Shown: positions 1 through 9,662, counted from the stretch's first letter. The stretch is DNA of 64,000 nt from Nocardia cyriacigeorgica (GCF_005863245.1 NZ_VBUT01000003.1:1-64000); one strand, 5' to 3'. Made by a program: numbers and translations. Notes: generated by a model not told the origin, from the sequence alone.

Positions 1-44
1 TGGCTTGCTGGCTTGCTGGCTTGCTGGCTTGCTGGCTTGCTGGC
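1..44. repeat. 8-bp tandem repeat array
   Basis: The unit TGGCTTGC is repeated five and a half times without a mismatch from the first base of the window, so the array may extend further to the left. The unit length of 8 is not a multiple of 3, so the array would shift frame if it lay inside a gene. No function is evident. Confidence 0.9.
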
Positions 45-113
45 GCCGAATCATATCATGAGCGGCGGGGAACTGTTGGGGCTCAGCGTTTTTCGCCATG
101 GGCTGGTCAGCGG

Positions 114-650
114 TCATGGTGCGCTGACGCCGAGTTGTTCTGCCTCGCCTTCGATGGGCCGGTAGGTGCCGCGGATCTCGAGTTCGTTACGGCCCGCTCG
201 CACGAAATTGTCGATCGCCGCCCGCAGGCCGGCAACCGAGGTCGTGTACTGCTCCTGAAAACGTCGGTCGACGCTGTCACGGTGACCGGGTCTGCTGTCG
301 TGCTGAATTTCGGCAACAAGGTTGCGATGGTTCTTCGCCGCTTCCATGAGGGTTTCCACGGCAGCATTGACGCGCGCTGATCCGAGGAACGCGACCTGCT
401 CGGCGTACTCGAGTACGCTGTGCCATTCTCGGTCCACGGCTTCGCTGTCGCGCGGCCAGACCGGGATGTTCGCCAGCGCGCGACTCGCTCCGGCCAATCG
501 GGGATAAACAGCGAGCTTGTCGTCTCTGGACAGCCGTCGCCTCTCGGTACTCCTGCTCAGCATGGCGAGCAGGCTCGTCACGACAACGCCGAAGGCGGAC
601 CCGCCGAGCGCGATGATGCTTGTCCCCCACCAGGGCGCTGTAGATCCCAC
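114..650 (-). CDS. Hypothetical protein with N-terminal membrane anchor
   Basis: A 178-residue protein that I do not recognise. Residues about 8-30 form one hydrophobic helix rich in Ile, Val, Leu and Gly, followed by a basic Arg-rich stretch (about 33-44), which predicts a single-pass anchor with the rest in the cytoplasm. The remainder is charged and predicted helical, with Glu/Arg/Gln-rich segments resembling many small actinobacterial anchored helical proteins. It starts with ATG at 650 and is followed on the same strand by nothing visible before the window edge. Codon use and strand bias fit a real gene; function unknown. Confidence 0.6.
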   Translation of the reverse strand: MGSTAPWWGTSIIALGGSAFGVVVTSLLAMLSRSTERRRLSRDDKLAVYPRLAGASRALANIPVWPRDSEAVDREWHSVLEYAEQVAFLGSARVNAAVETLMEAAKNHRNLVAEIQHDSRPGHRDSVDRRFQEQYTTSVAGLRAAIDNFVRAGRNELEIRGTYRPIEGEAEQLGVSAP

Positions 651-953
651 AAGATGTGTAACCTATCAAACCTCGATCGACGTGCCATTGTGGCGATGCG
701 TCGTGGTCGGGGCGCGGCGAGGGGGCCAGCGGATTCTCACCGCGGGCGGGCGGTGTTGCCCGATGCCGCTCACCCGGCGGCGGAACGGGCGGCCGCGAGT
801 TCGCGACGGATGGATTCGACGTCCGCGCTATCCCGGCCCCGCGTGATGCCGATCGCCTCGCGAGATCCGAGCCGGGCGACAGCACGTGGCGGGCTACTGT
901 CGGGTGTGCGGTGTGCGTCCGCGGTGCGACAGGCAGGGGCGGCGGTTCTCGCC
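651..953. other. Intergenic region, no gene seen
   Basis: About 300 bases between two minus-strand genes. It must hold the promoter for the anchored protein ending at 114. I see no convincing gene, hairpin or repeat in it; open frames here are GC-driven shadows. Confidence 0.5.
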
Positions 954-1832
954 TTACTCGGCCGGCACGGTTTCCTCGGCGTTCGGTTCGACCTCGGCGG
1001 CGAAGTCGCGGATCAATGTCGCTACTTCGCCGGGGGTCTCGATATTCGGGGAGTGCCCGGCGGAATCGATGACGGCGAATGACGCCCCGGCGGCGACGTA
1101 TCGGGCGCGGGTGCGGTCGACGTCGTAGAGCTGGTCCAGGGCTCCGTGGATCACCAGGGTGGGCAGGTCGAGTGTGCGTATCCGGACGTCGAGGGGCCGG
1201 CTGGTCAATGCCCGGCGGCGGTCGATCAGCGCGGCACGGGCGGTGCGCGCCGACATGTCGCGGAAGTCGCGGCGGCATTGGCCGAAGTCGGGCACCGCGG
1301 TGTCGAGGTCGAAACCGGGCGCGAATCCCTGGGCGAACATATATCGCAGGACCGCGTCCGGTGCGAATCGTTGCACCAGCCGCACGATCGGCTCCCACAC
1401 CACCAGCTGTAGTCCGGCCGGGAGCCGGATGCCGTCGTAGTCGGGAGCCTGGTCGACGATGACGATTCCGCCGACCCGTTCGGACAGCTCGGCCAGGCCG
1501 AGCGCGGCGTCCGCGCCCCAGGAATGCCCGACGGCGATGACATCGTCGACGTCGAGATCATCGAGCACCGCGGCCAGCATCCGGCCCTGCGAAACCTGAT
1601 CGAAACCGGAATCGCCTCCGGTGCAACCGAATCCGAGCAGATCGACGCGGATCACGCGATGGGTATCGGCGAGCAATGGCGTCACCGCATCCCACCAGTG
1701 CAGTGATCCTTCGAAACCGTGCAGCAGCAGCACCGGCCTGCCGTCGGCGGGGCCGTCCTGGCGAAGGTGGATGGTTCCGGCTGCGACGGTGCGGAACTCG
1801 CCGATCGGTCGCCTGGGTTCGGCTGGACTCAC
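954..1832 (-). CDS. Alpha/beta hydrolase
   Basis: A 292-residue alpha/beta-hydrolase-fold protein. Visible are the oxyanion-loop motif LLLHGFEGS near residue 35, the nucleophile elbow GHSWGAD (Ser about residue 104), an Asp in HGALDQLYD near residue 238 and a catalytic His in SAGHSPNIE near residue 265. The cap region between about 140 and 210 is consistent with small-ester or epoxide-type hydrolases, but substrate cannot be read. The start is GTG at 1832, preceded by an AGGAGAAAG ribosome-binding site. It lies alone on the minus strand downstream of the Lrp-type regulator. Confidence 0.85.
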   Translation of the reverse strand: MSPAEPRRPIGEFRTVAAGTIHLRQDGPADGRPVLLLHGFEGSLHWWDAVTPLLADTHRVIRVDLLGFGCTGGDSGFDQVSQGRMLAAVLDDLDVDDVIAVGHSWGADAALGLAELSERVGGIVIVDQAPDYDGIRLPAGLQLVVWEPIVRLVQRFAPDAVLRYMFAQGFAPGFDLDTAVPDFGQCRRDFRDMSARTARAALIDRRRALTSRPLDVRIRTLDLPTLVIHGALDQLYDVDRTRARYVAAGASFAVIDSAGHSPNIETPGEVATLIRDFAAEVEPNAEETVPAE

Positions 1833-1959
1833 TGCTTTCTCCTGACATCGTTAGCGGTATCTGCCGGTTGCGAGGAAATCCGATGGTTGGGCGCGAGGCG
1901 CATTCGATGCGACACCGGGCCTCGGGTTGTCGATCGGCACGCCGGCGTTCCGAGCCCGC

Positions 1960-3012
1960 TCATGGGCCGACTTCGGCGGGCGGAAGCCAGATATCCGGCG
2001 CGACCGTGCCGATCGAGCGCCCGAGCGGGTCGAGGAGCCGGCCGAGCAGCTTCTCGTGGCGCAGGGTGATGGCGCGCTGGGCGATGTCGAGGGCGGGATG
2101 GGTGGTGGCGAGCTGGGTTTCCCAGCGCAGCACGTCGGCGATGCTGTGCAGGCCGGCTTGGACGATGAGGTTGTGTGCTCCGCTGACGGCGGCGCAGTTG
2201 CGGGTTTCCGGCAGCTGGATGAGGGCTTGACCGATGTCGGGGAGCTGGGCGGGCGGCACTCGCGCCCACAGGGTCACCGCCACCGGCCATCCGCCGAGCG
2301 GACGGGCGAAATCGCAACGAAACCGCAGGAGTCCGAGGCGCAGCAGCTGATCGAGGCGCCGTTTGACGGTGGCGGCGTTGGTGTCGAGGGCGGTGGCCAG
2401 CGACTGGAACGAGGCTCTGCCGTCACGCGCCAGCAGGGCCAGCAGTGCGCGGTCGGCCTGCGTGATCGCCGGCTGCGCGCGTCTGGCCGGTCGTGGCTCA
2501 TCGCCCGCGGCGAGTTGGGCGCGCTGCCGGGGAGTGAGCGCGTCGATGCGCCAGCTGCCGCCCTCGGCGAACATGTGGGTGGCGATCCGGTGCCGCAGGG
2601 CGACCACGCCGGGGACGGCGGGCAGGACATCGAGCACATACTGCGACATGGCATGCAGATCCGGCATGGCCACCGTCGCCAGCAGGTCGTGATCGCCGCC
2701 GGAATGCTCGAGCGTCACGATGTGCGGGTGCCGGCTCAGCGTGCGTGCGACGGTGGCGGGACTGCCCGCGCAGTCGATCTCGAGGTAGGCGACGCAGATC
2801 TGGTCGAGCAGTCGCGGCCCCGGCGACATCGACACCCACGCCTCGCCCCGATCGGACAGGCGCTGCCAGCGGCGGGCGACGGTGACCGGATCGACGCCGA
2901 GCGCGCTGCCCAATTCCGTCCACGACGCGCGGGGCCGCAGTTGCAGGGCATGGATGAGCTCCAGATCGCTCTCACTCAGCAATCGGTACGAATCCTGCGT
3001 TCTGCTGTCCAT
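1960..3012 (-). CDS. Lrp/AsnC family transcriptional regulator, double-domain
   Basis: A 350-residue regulator built from two Lrp/AsnC units. The first winged helix-turn-helix is at about residues 16-60 (motif [17 protein letters not shown]), followed by an effector-binding ferredoxin-like domain. A second helix-turn-helix lies at about 185-230 ([17 protein letters not shown]) with a second effector domain. Single-unit Lrp proteins are about 150 residues, so this is a tandem fusion, a layout common in actinobacteria. It is divergent from the lactate 2-monooxygenase gene with about 100 bp between the starts, so local control of that gene is the simplest inference. The effector is unknown. Confidence 0.88.
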   Translation of the reverse strand: MDSRTQDSYRLLSESDLELIHALQLRPRASWTELGSALGVDPVTVARRWQRLSDRGEAWVSMSPGPRLLDQICVAYLEIDCAGSPATVARTLSRHPHIVTLEHSGGDHDLLATVAMPDLHAMSQYVLDVLPAVPGVVALRHRIATHMFAEGGSWRIDALTPRQRAQLAAGDEPRPARRAQPAITQADRALLALLARDGRASFQSLATALDTNAATVKRRLDQLLRLGLLRFRCDFARPLGGWPVAVTLWARVPPAQLPDIGQALIQLPETRNCAAVSGAHNLIVQAGLHSIADVLRWETQLATTHPALDIAQRAITLRHEKLLGRLLDPLGRSIGTVAPDIWLPPAEVGP

Positions 3013-3116
3013 CTAGACCTGATTCCTGCGATCTGAAACGTCGTCTTGCGGAGTATCGCACTGTTGTCGCGGGCACTGCGTGCTCGGCAGCGTATCGAAC
3101 GGAAAGGAATCGCGAC

Positions 3117-4280
3117 ATGCGGCAGGCCTACGGCACCTATCAGAACGAGATCTACTTCGGCGGGCTCGGCGGCATCATGCCGGACTTCCCGATGACCTTC
3201 GCCGAATGGGAGGCCAAGGCGCAGGCGGTCCTGCCGCCCTCGCTGTCGTCCTATGTGGCGGGTGGTGCCGGCGACGAGCGCACTCAGCGAGCCAATGTCG
3301 AGGCCTTCGAGCGGTGGGGACTCGTGCCACGCATGTTCGTCGGCGCCAGCGAGCGCGATCTCTCGATCGAGCTGTTCGGAATGACTTGGGACGCACCGGT
3401 ATTCATGGCACCCATCGGCGTGATCGGGCTGTGCGCGCAGGATGGGCACGGCGATCTCGCCACGGCGCGGGCCGCCGCTCGCACCGGCGTGCCGATGGTC
3501 GCCTCGACCCTGTCGGTCGACCCCATGGAACAGGTGGCCGCCGAACTCGGCGATACGCCCGGCCTGTTCCAGCTCTATACCCCGACCGATCGCGACCTGG
3601 CCGAGAGCCTGGTGCGCCGCGCCGAAGCGGCGGGCTTCCGGGGCATCGTGGTCACCCTCGACACCTGGATCACCGGTTGGCGCCCGCGCGACCTCTCGAC
3701 CAGCAATTTCCCGCAGCTGCGTGGCCACTGCCTGACCAATTACACCTCCGATCCGGTCTTCCGCGCCTCGCTCGATCGCACGCCCGAAGAAGACCCGCGA
3801 GGCGCCGTGCTGCGCTGGGTCCAGGTCTTCGGCAATCCGCTCACCTGGGCGGACCTGCCGTGGTTGCGGTCGCTGACCGATCTGCCGTTGATCGTGAAGG
3901 GCATCTGCCACCCCGAGGACGTCCGCCGCGCCAAGGACGGCGGTGTCGACGGCATCTACTGCTCCAATCATGGTGGGCGCCAAGCCAATGGCGGGCTGCC
4001 CGCGCTCGATGTGCTGCCCGAGATCGTCGACGCCGCCGACGGGCTGCCCGTGCTGTTCGATTCGGGCGTGCGCAGCGGGGCCGACGTCATCAAGGCTCTC
4101 GCGCTCGGCGCGTCCGCTGTCGGCATCGGCCGCCCGTACGCCTATGGGCTCGCGCTGGGCGGGGAGGCCGGCATCGTGCATGTGCTGCGCAGCATCCTCG
4201 CCGAAGCTGATTTGATCATGGCCGTCGACGGATACCCGAGCCTGGCCCAGCTCACTCCCGAGGCCATGCGGCGCGTCTGA
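3117..4280 (+). CDS. Lactate 2-monooxygenase (FMN-dependent alpha-hydroxyacid oxidase family)
   Basis: A 387-residue member of the FMN-dependent alpha-hydroxyacid oxidase family, most like mycobacterial lactate 2-monooxygenase, which converts L-lactate and oxygen to acetate, CO2 and water. Family landmarks are the N-terminal [16 protein letters not shown], the [16 protein letters not shown] segment, the catalytic His/Arg motif [11 protein letters not shown] near residue 285, and [11 protein letters not shown] with [16 protein letters not shown] for FMN phosphate binding. Length and the C-terminal [12 protein letters not shown] match the monooxygenase rather than the shorter lactate oxidases. 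The ATG at 3117 follows a GGAAAGGAA ribosome-binding site. It is divergent from the Lrp-type regulator. Confidence 0.88.
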   Translation: MRQAYGTYQNEIYFGGLGGIMPDFPMTFAEWEAKAQAVLPPSLSSYVAGGAGDERTQRANVEAFERWGLVPRMFVGASERDLSIELFGMTWDAPVFMAPIGVIGLCAQDGHGDLATARAAARTGVPMVASTLSVDPMEQVAAELGDTPGLFQLYTPTDRDLAESLVRRAEAAGFRGIVVTLDTWITGWRPRDLSTSNFPQLRGHCLTNYTSDPVFRASLDRTPEEDPRGAVLRWVQVFGNPLTWADLPWLRSLTDLPLIVKGICHPEDVRRAKDGGVDGIYCSNHGGRQANGGLPALDVLPEIVDAADGLPVLFDSGVRSGADVIKALALGASAVGIGRPYAYGLALGGEAGIVHVLRSILAEADLIMAVDGYPSLAQLTPEAMRRV

Positions 4281-4312
4281 TCACAACCGCCGGGCCCGGC
4301 GATCACCGCGGA

Positions 4313-4930
4313 TCAGGGAGCGGTGTCGCCTCCCGGTCCGTCGGTCAGGATGCCGTGCAGCAGCACCTGTGTCAGGCCGGAGGCCAGGGCGTCGAGATCC
4401 TCGACATCGCGGACCGACAGCGCGAAGACCGCGGCGCCGACGATGACGTCGATGAGGATGTCCACGTCGAGTCCCGCGCGGACCTCGCCCCGCTGCGCGG
4501 CCGCTTCCATCCGGCGCGCGAGTTCGCCGCGAAACGATGCCAACTGGCCGGTGATCAGGGCATCGTGCAAGGCCGTGTCGGTCCGTACCTCGTTCATGAG
4601 TCCCGGCGCGGCCTCCCTGGCCGCGGGGTCGGCGAATACCGTCACCGCGCCGGTGATCAACCGGGTGATCTCGGTGGTGAAGTCATCGGATGGGTCCAGT
4701 TCCGGGAGGACGGACGGGTAGATGGTGTCGTTGACGATGTGGGCCTTGGACGGCCAGCGTCGATAGATGCTCGGCCGGCCGACGCCGGCGAGCTTGGCGA
4801 TGGCGTCGATCGACGTGCCGTTGTATCCCCGTTCGACGAGAAGGCGCCGGGTTGCGTCCAGCACGGCGGAGTCGACCGCGGAATCGCGTTTGGAGCCGAG
4901 TCGATGTCCGTCTGTCCGTCGTTTCGTCAC
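4313..4930 (-). CDS. TetR family transcriptional regulator
   Basis: A TetR-type regulator of about 205 residues. The helix-turn-helix is at about residues 20-55, with DAIAKLAGVGRPSIYRRW as recognition region, followed by a helical ligand domain of the usual length. I chose GTG at 4930 because AAGGGG precedes it by five bases; a GTG at 4975 would place the start inside the first palindromic operator. Two copies of a GTTACA-N3-TGTAAC-like site lie immediately upstream, so autoregulation is likely, and the divergent phosphatase gene is a possible second target. Ligand unknown. Confidence 0.85.
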   Translation of the reverse strand: MTKRRTDGHRLGSKRDSAVDSAVLDATRRLLVERGYNGTSIDAIAKLAGVGRPSIYRRWPSKAHIVNDTIYPSVLPELDPSDDFTTEITRLITGAVTVFADPAAREAAPGLMNEVRTDTALHDALITGQLASFRGELARRMEAAAQRGEVRAGLDVDILIDVIVGAAVFALSVRDVEDLDALASGLTQVLLHGILTDGPGGDTAP

Positions 4931-4960
4931 CGGTACCCCTTGCGTTGGACTGTGTTCGTC

Positions 4961-4999
4961 GTTACATTGTGTCACGACCCCGTCGTTACACTCTGTAAC
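4961..4999. promoter_or_regulatory. Twin palindromic operator, TetR-type
   Basis: Two 15-bp sites: GTTACATTGTGTCAC at 4961-4975 (one mismatch from perfect symmetry) and GTTACACTCTGTAAC at 4985-4999 (perfect 6-bp arms around a 3-bp centre). Centres are 24 bp apart, just over two helical turns. They lie directly upstream of the TetR gene and about 150 bp before the divergent secreted phosphatase gene. Binding by the adjacent TetR is inference. Confidence 0.7.
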
Positions 5000-5151
5000 G
5001 GCAATTTGGGGTCTGCGGCACGGCGCTCACGTCGTGTCATCCGGGTACCGCCCGACCGCTGTCGCGAGCCGTGGAGTCACGCATGTCCGATGCCGCGCAC
5101 ACGCTCCGCCCGGTCGGTGCTTGCCCGGACCGTTGAGCCGAAGGGATCCTC

Positions 5152-6069
5152 ATGGCACATCGCATCCACCAGCGCGCACGAACGTCCTGTTCCGTTTTCC
5201 TGGCAGGGGCGCTACTACTCGGCGGGTACGCCGGCGCGAGCGCCGAGCCGCTGATACCGGGTCTGGATACCGGATCAGCGAGTAGCTCAGGTAGTTCCGA
5301 TGGCCCGCTCGTCCCCGAGGCGCCCCGGCTGAAATCGGTGGACAACTTCCGTGATGTCGGTGGTACCGGCGCCGGGTACGCGGCGGCGAATGGAAAGCGG
5401 GTGAATCGGGGGGTCGTTTATCGTTCCAATATCGTCGATCCGGACGACGCCGACCTGGCCACCCTGACATCGCTTGGCGTGCAGGTCGTTTACGATCTGC
5501 GAGGCCCGTCCGAGATCGAGAAGGCGCCCGATCGGCTGCCGCCCGGCGTCACCTATCGCAATATCCCCATCCTCGGTGGCAATATCGAGGAAGAAGCGTC
5601 CGGTCTGCGCACACCGGACGAAGCCCGTGCACTCGCACAGCGGGTGTATCGAACGTTCGTGACCGGCGCGTCCGAGCGAGCAGCGATCGGGCAGTTGCTC
5701 ACCGAGTTGGCACACACCGACGGCCGCCAGATCTTCCACTGCGAAATGGGCAAGGATCGCACCGGCTGGGTATCGGCCACCCTGCTCGGACTGGCGGGCG
5801 TCTCGCGCGAGACGATCATGTCGGACTTCCTGCTGTCGAACGAATACGCGGCGGCATCGATCAAGGCACGCCGGGACGCGATCGTGGCCCGATACGGCGA
5901 AGAGGCGGCGAAGATCTTCGATCCGATCTTCGGAGTCGAAGCCGGATTCCTGGAAGCCGGACTGGCGCAAATGGATCAGTCCTACGGCTCGGTCGAGAAA
6001 TATCTCACCGACGGCCTCGGGCTCAGCGACGACACCGTGTCGAAGCTGCGCGCCAAACTCGTGGATTGA
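5152..6069 (+). CDS. Secreted tyrosine phosphatase, MptpB-like
   Basis: A 305-residue tyrosine-protein phosphatase of the MptpB/Y-phosphatase-3 family. The active-site loop is visible as HCEMGKDRTGW near residue 199, with the CX5R cysteine and arginine, and the family N-terminal motif DNFRDVGG lies near residue 64. Residues 1-32 have basic residues, a hydrophobic core and an Ala-x-Ala end, so export is predicted; mycobacterial MptpB itself is also secreted. Known family members have phosphotyrosine and phosphoinositide activity. The ATG at 5152 follows AAGGGATCCTC. The twin TetR operator lies upstream. Confidence 0.88.
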   Translation: MAHRIHQRARTSCSVFLAGALLLGGYAGASAEPLIPGLDTGSASSSGSSDGPLVPEAPRLKSVDNFRDVGGTGAGYAAANGKRVNRGVVYRSNIVDPDDADLATLTSLGVQVVYDLRGPSEIEKAPDRLPPGVTYRNIPILGGNIEEEASGLRTPDEARALAQRVYRTFVTGASERAAIGQLLTELAHTDGRQIFHCEMGKDRTGWVSATLLGLAGVSRETIMSDFLLSNEYAAASIKARRDAIVARYGEEAAKIFDPIFGVEAGFLEAGLAQMDQSYGSVEKYLTDGLGLSDDTVSKLRAKLVD

Positions 6070-6213
6070 TCCGTGCCCGGTCGGCGCGGTCGCATACCGC
6101 GTCGGCCTGCCGATCATCTGATCCGAACGGTCTTCACCTGCAGTGAATTTCACGCCCGATACGCCACATCGCCCACCCGGCGCGGCGCACCCATCCGAGA
6201 GAAAGTCACCGAC

Positions 6214-7329
6214 ATGCTGACTCCCCAGGACGAGCTGCTCTGTCACCAACTGCCCACCACATTCGACCATGTCCTGCAAAGCGACCTGCGCTGGACCGAA
6301 CGAGTGGTCATGTACGGATTCGACACCACCGGATCGGTGAGCGTCATGACCGGAATGGCGCGCTACCCCAACCGCAATGTCATCGACGCCTATGCCATGA
6401 TCACCGTCGGCAACGAGAAGGCGCACGTCGTGCGGATGTCCCGCGAGATCGGCGGCCGCCACGATGGCCTCGGCGCCTGGCAGGTCGGGCCCTACCGCTA
6501 TGAGGTTGTCGAACCGCTGCGCAAGGTACGCGCCACCCTCGATGACAACGACTCCGGTATCGCACTGCAACTCGACTTCGAGGGCGAATTCGCCGCCTAC
6601 GAACAAGAACCCGCGTTCTTCCGCAGCCGTGGCCGGGTCCGCGAGGATGCCCGCCGGTACTACCAGAACGGCCGGATCAGCGGCTGGCTGGAGGCCGACG
6701 GCCGCCGATATGAGATCGATCCGGAGACCTGGTGGTTCGGTCGCGACCACTCCTGGGGCACCCGCCACGGCGGTGGCGGCGGCAGTCTCGGCGAGGGGGA
6801 CAACCTGCAGCCCAGCGAGATCCCCGACGGCGTGCTCTACTACATGGGCATCTTCGAGTTCGATGACGAGCTGGTGCACTTCGCACAACGGGAGACCGCC
6901 GACGGACAACGCTGGCACTTCGAAGGCACTATTCTGCCGAAGCCGGACTCCGGCAATCCGGTCGTCGCGGTTGTCGACGTCGAGCACGCATTGACCTTCT
7001 GTGACGATTTCCGCATCGTCAGCGGCGGCTCCTTCATCGTCCGCGGCGCCGATGGGCGCAAGGCCGAGTACACGATCACGCCGTTATCGGACTTCTGGCC
7101 TGGTGTCGCCGGCTACGACACCTATCGCGGCTACGCCTCCGGCATGTGGCGGGGTGAGTCCTGGAGCGACCATTTCGTCGTCGACCTCACCGACACTACG
7201 GACCTGAAACAGGCGAGCATGCTCAGCGAGACGTTCTGCCGCGTCGAGACCGAGGGCAAGGTCGGCTACGGGCTGGTCGAGATGGTGTTCCTGGGTCGCA
7301 ACGCCCTCTACGGATACGAAGGGTACTGA
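6214..7329 (+). CDS. Conserved hypothetical protein coupled to a phosphotransferase-like gene
   Basis: A 371-residue soluble protein without signal peptide or membrane segment. It is rich in aromatic and acidic residues with alternating beta-strand patterns (for example RYEIDPETWWFGRDHSWG), which suggests a lipocalin-like or similar beta-sandwich fold; I cannot name the reaction. I chose ATG at 6214, preceded by GAGAGAAAG, over an upstream in-frame start at 6073 because the residues between are low-complexity Arg/Pro. Its stop codon overlaps the next gene's start (TGATG), so the two are translationally coupled and probably share a pathway. Confidence 0.7.
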   Translation: MLTPQDELLCHQLPTTFDHVLQSDLRWTERVVMYGFDTTGSVSVMTGMARYPNRNVIDAYAMITVGNEKAHVVRMSREIGGRHDGLGAWQVGPYRYEVVEPLRKVRATLDDNDSGIALQLDFEGEFAAYEQEPAFFRSRGRVREDARRYYQNGRISGWLEADGRRYEIDPETWWFGRDHSWGTRHGGGGGSLGEGDNLQPSEIPDGVLYYMGIFEFDDELVHFAQRETADGQRWHFEGTILPKPDSGNPVVAVVDVEHALTFCDDFRIVSGGSFIVRGADGRKAEYTITPLSDFWPGVAGYDTYRGYASGMWRGESWSDHFVVDLTDTTDLKQASMLSETFCRVETEGKVGYGLVEMVFLGRNALYGYEGY

Positions 7330-8357
7330 TGACAGCCATGGCACGACCGGAGCCGGAAGGCATTCCGGCACTGCTCGAACCGATACTCCGGCAGCAGCTA
7401 CCGGGCAGCGCCCAGGCACGCATCGGGCAATTCGCGCGCACCACCAGAGGATTCGCGACCGAGACCTATTTGTTCGAGGCCGACAGCGGCGACCGGACCG
7501 TTCCCCTCGTACTGCGCCGTCCACCGGAGGAGCCCCTGTTCCCGGACTACGATCTGCTGCGCCAGGTGCTCGTCATGCAGCGGTTGGCGGACACCGAGAT
7601 CCCGGTCCCGGCGGTGGCTTGGCTCGATCGCGGCACCGCCGCCCTGGGTAGCCCGTATTTCGTGATGAGCCGTCTCGGCGGTGAGGCGCCCAGCGACTTC
7701 CCCTCCTACCATGTCGCGGGAAACTATTTCGAGGCGAGTCCCGCCGATCGTGCCCGCATGTGGTGGGGCTGTGTGGACACCATTGCCGCGATCCACCGAC
7801 TGGATTGGCAGAAGCTGCGGCTGGATTTCCTCGGCTGCCCGGATCGTGGCACCGCCTCCACGCAACACCTGGTCGACTACCTGGACACGGCTCTGACGTG
7901 GGCGTGTGGCGGCCCACAGCCCGAAACCTACCGTCGCGCGATCGACCATCTGCGGGTGCACGCGTACGAACCCGAGCAGCTCACCCTGTGCTGGGGTGAT
8001 GCTCGTATGTCGAATATCCTCTACGACACCGAGTATCGCGTTTCCGGCGTGCTCGACTGGGAGATCGCCTATCTGGGCAACCATGAAGCCGACCTGGCCT
8101 GGATGCTGTTTCTGGACTGGGCGTCCAGCGAGTACGAGGGCCACCCGCGGCTCACGGGAACACCCACACGCGAGGAGACCATCGCCTACTACGAGCAGCG
8201 CAGCGGCATGCGTGTGCACAACCTGCGCTACAACGAAATACTTGCCGCGGTGCTCCTGTCGATTCCGCTGCTGCGCATGGCCCATCGCGTGCGGTTGCCG
8301 CCGGAGATGGACATCACCGGCTTCTGCACCACCCGGATCGAACAGCTGCTGTCGTGA
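7329..8357 (+). CDS. Phosphotransferase family protein (APH/choline-kinase fold)
   Basis: A 342-residue protein with the aminoglycoside-phosphotransferase fold. The Brenner-type catalytic motif appears as CWGDARMSNILYD near residue 224 (catalytic Asp, with Asn for metal) and the metal-binding Asp in GVLDWEIAYLGNHEADLAW. The sequence is closest in style to the ACAD10/ACAD11-like kinases that sit beside acyl-CoA or lipid genes, not to antibiotic-resistance enzymes. Starts at 7329 (overlapping the previous stop) or ATG 7338 are both possible. The neighbours, a beta-rich unknown protein and a desaturase, suggest a hydroxy-acid or lipid substrate, but this is inference. Confidence 0.82.
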   Translation: MTAMARPEPEGIPALLEPILRQQLPGSAQARIGQFARTTRGFATETYLFEADSGDRTVPLVLRRPPEEPLFPDYDLLRQVLVMQRLADTEIPVPAVAWLDRGTAALGSPYFVMSRLGGEAPSDFPSYHVAGNYFEASPADRARMWWGCVDTIAAIHRLDWQKLRLDFLGCPDRGTASTQHLVDYLDTALTWACGGPQPETYRRAIDHLRVHAYEPEQLTLCWGDARMSNILYDTEYRVSGVLDWEIAYLGNHEADLAWMLFLDWASSEYEGHPRLTGTPTREETIAYYEQRSGMRVHNLRYNEILAAVLLSIPLLRMAHRVRLPPEMDITGFCTTRIEQLLS

Positions 8358-8594
8358 AGTAGTTGTCGCTCGGGCGAAGGTCTACCGGTGGCGCGATCTC
8401 ACTCTGCGGTGCGATCCGTCGTCATACCAGGGGATTACGTCGAACGAGAATTACGCGCATAGCGTCGGGGTATCGACATCACCACCCGCACCAGAATCCA
8501 CTCGAGGCGCGAACCGGGATCAGGGCTCCGGTTGATAAAGCGGCTGGCTCGAGCAGCGGTTGGCGGTGAGTTCCGTTCGACTCTCAGGAGAGCT

Positions 8595-9662
8595 ATGACG
8601 ACACCGGCGCTGATCCAGGAGACCTCCCCATCCTCATCGCGGCGCGGTGCCGGAGGCGACTACGGCCCGCTGCTGCGACGCATCTCCGAGGCCGGTCTGA
8701 TGGACCGGCGTCCCGGCTACTACGTGGCGCGGCTCAGTCTCGTCGGGGTCGCCTTCGTGGCCGGGTGGGTGGTGTTCGTGCTGGTCGGAGACTCGTGGTG
8801 GACGATGGCGGTCGCGGGCTTCATGGCCGTGACGTTCGCTCAGGTAGCGCTCGTCATGCATGATGTCGCGCACCGGCAGGTCTTCCGGCTGCGCCGGCCG
8901 GCCGAAATCGTGGGCCGGGTCGTCGGCAATGCCGGGATCGGTTTGGGTTACGGCTGGTGGCAGGACAAGCACACCCGTCACCACGCCAACCCCAATCACG
9001 AGGAACTCGACCCGGATGTCGCACCCGACATTCTCGTCTGGTCGCAACGGCAGGCGCGGGCCAGCCGTGGTCTGCCGCGCCTCATCGGGCGGGCGCAGGC
9101 CTTCCTCTTCTTCCCACTGCTGATGCTGGAAGGCGTCAACCTGCACGTCGCGGGGCTGCGGGCACTGCGAAGCCGTTCGATCAAACACCGCGCTCTCGAG
9201 GGCGCCCTGCTCGTCGGCCACTTCGCCGCGTACCTGGCCGCTCTGTTCCTGGTCCTGCCCGTCGATAAGGCCTTGGCATTCTTCGCGGTCCATCAAGCAC
9301 TGTTCGGCGTGTACATGGGCTGCATCTTCGCCCCGAACCATAAGGGCATGCCGACGTTGACCGGCGACGACCGCCCCGACTACCTGCGCCGCCAGGTCCT
9401 GACCTCACGAAACATCAAGGGCGGCACCCTGACCGACGTCGCCCTCGGCGGTCTGAACTATCAGATCGAACACCACCTGTTCCCCAGCATGCCGACTCCG
9501 AACCTGCGCCACGCCCAAGTCATCGTGCGTGATTACTGCGCGGAAATCGGCGTGCCGTATCACGAGACGGGGTTGATCGCGTCCTATCGTGAGGCGCTCA
9601 GGCATATGCATCACGTCGGTGCGCCGCTGCGGGGAGATCGTGAGACCGGGGCCGAACTCTGA
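8595..9662 (+). CDS. Membrane fatty acid desaturase
   Basis: A 355-residue integral-membrane desaturase. The three histidine boxes are visible: HDVAH (about residue 90), HTRHH (about 126) and QIEHHLFP (about 292). Hydrophobic helices lie at about 50-100 and 195-245. The family uses a di-iron centre and oxygen to insert a double bond into acyl chains. ATG at 8595 is chosen because CAGGAGAG precedes it; an earlier in-frame start at 8532 would add a basic, non-conserved leader. The 237 bp upstream contain no gene. Confidence 0.9.
   Translation: MTTPALIQETSPSSSRRGAGGDYGPLLRRISEAGLMDRRPGYYVARLSLVGVAFVAGWVVFVLVGDSWWTMAVAGFMAVTFAQVALVMHDVAHRQVFRLRRPAEIVGRVVGNAGIGLGYGWWQDKHTRHHANPNHEELDPDVAPDILVWSQRQARASRGLPRLIGRAQAFLFFPLLMLEGVNLHVAGLRALRSRSIKHRALEGALLVGHFAAYLAALFLVLPVDKALAFFAVHQALFGVYMGCIFAPNHKGMPTLTGDDRPDYLRRQVLTSRNIKGGTLTDVALGGLNYQIEHHLFPSMPTPNLRHAQVIVRDYCAEIGVPYHETGLIASYREALRHMHHVGAPLRGDRETGAEL

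Noticed and set aside
1..44. CRISPR array
   Set aside because: The repeat unit is 8 bp with no spacers and there are no cas genes.
4289..4300. GCCGGGCCCGGC palindrome as a terminator between convergent genes
   Set aside because: Only 6-bp arms without a loop, common in GC-rich DNA; not strong enough to call.
5287..6987. 566-codon minus-strand frame across the phosphatase and the following gene
   Set aside because: It crosses two recognised plus-strand units and looks like GC-driven open frame.
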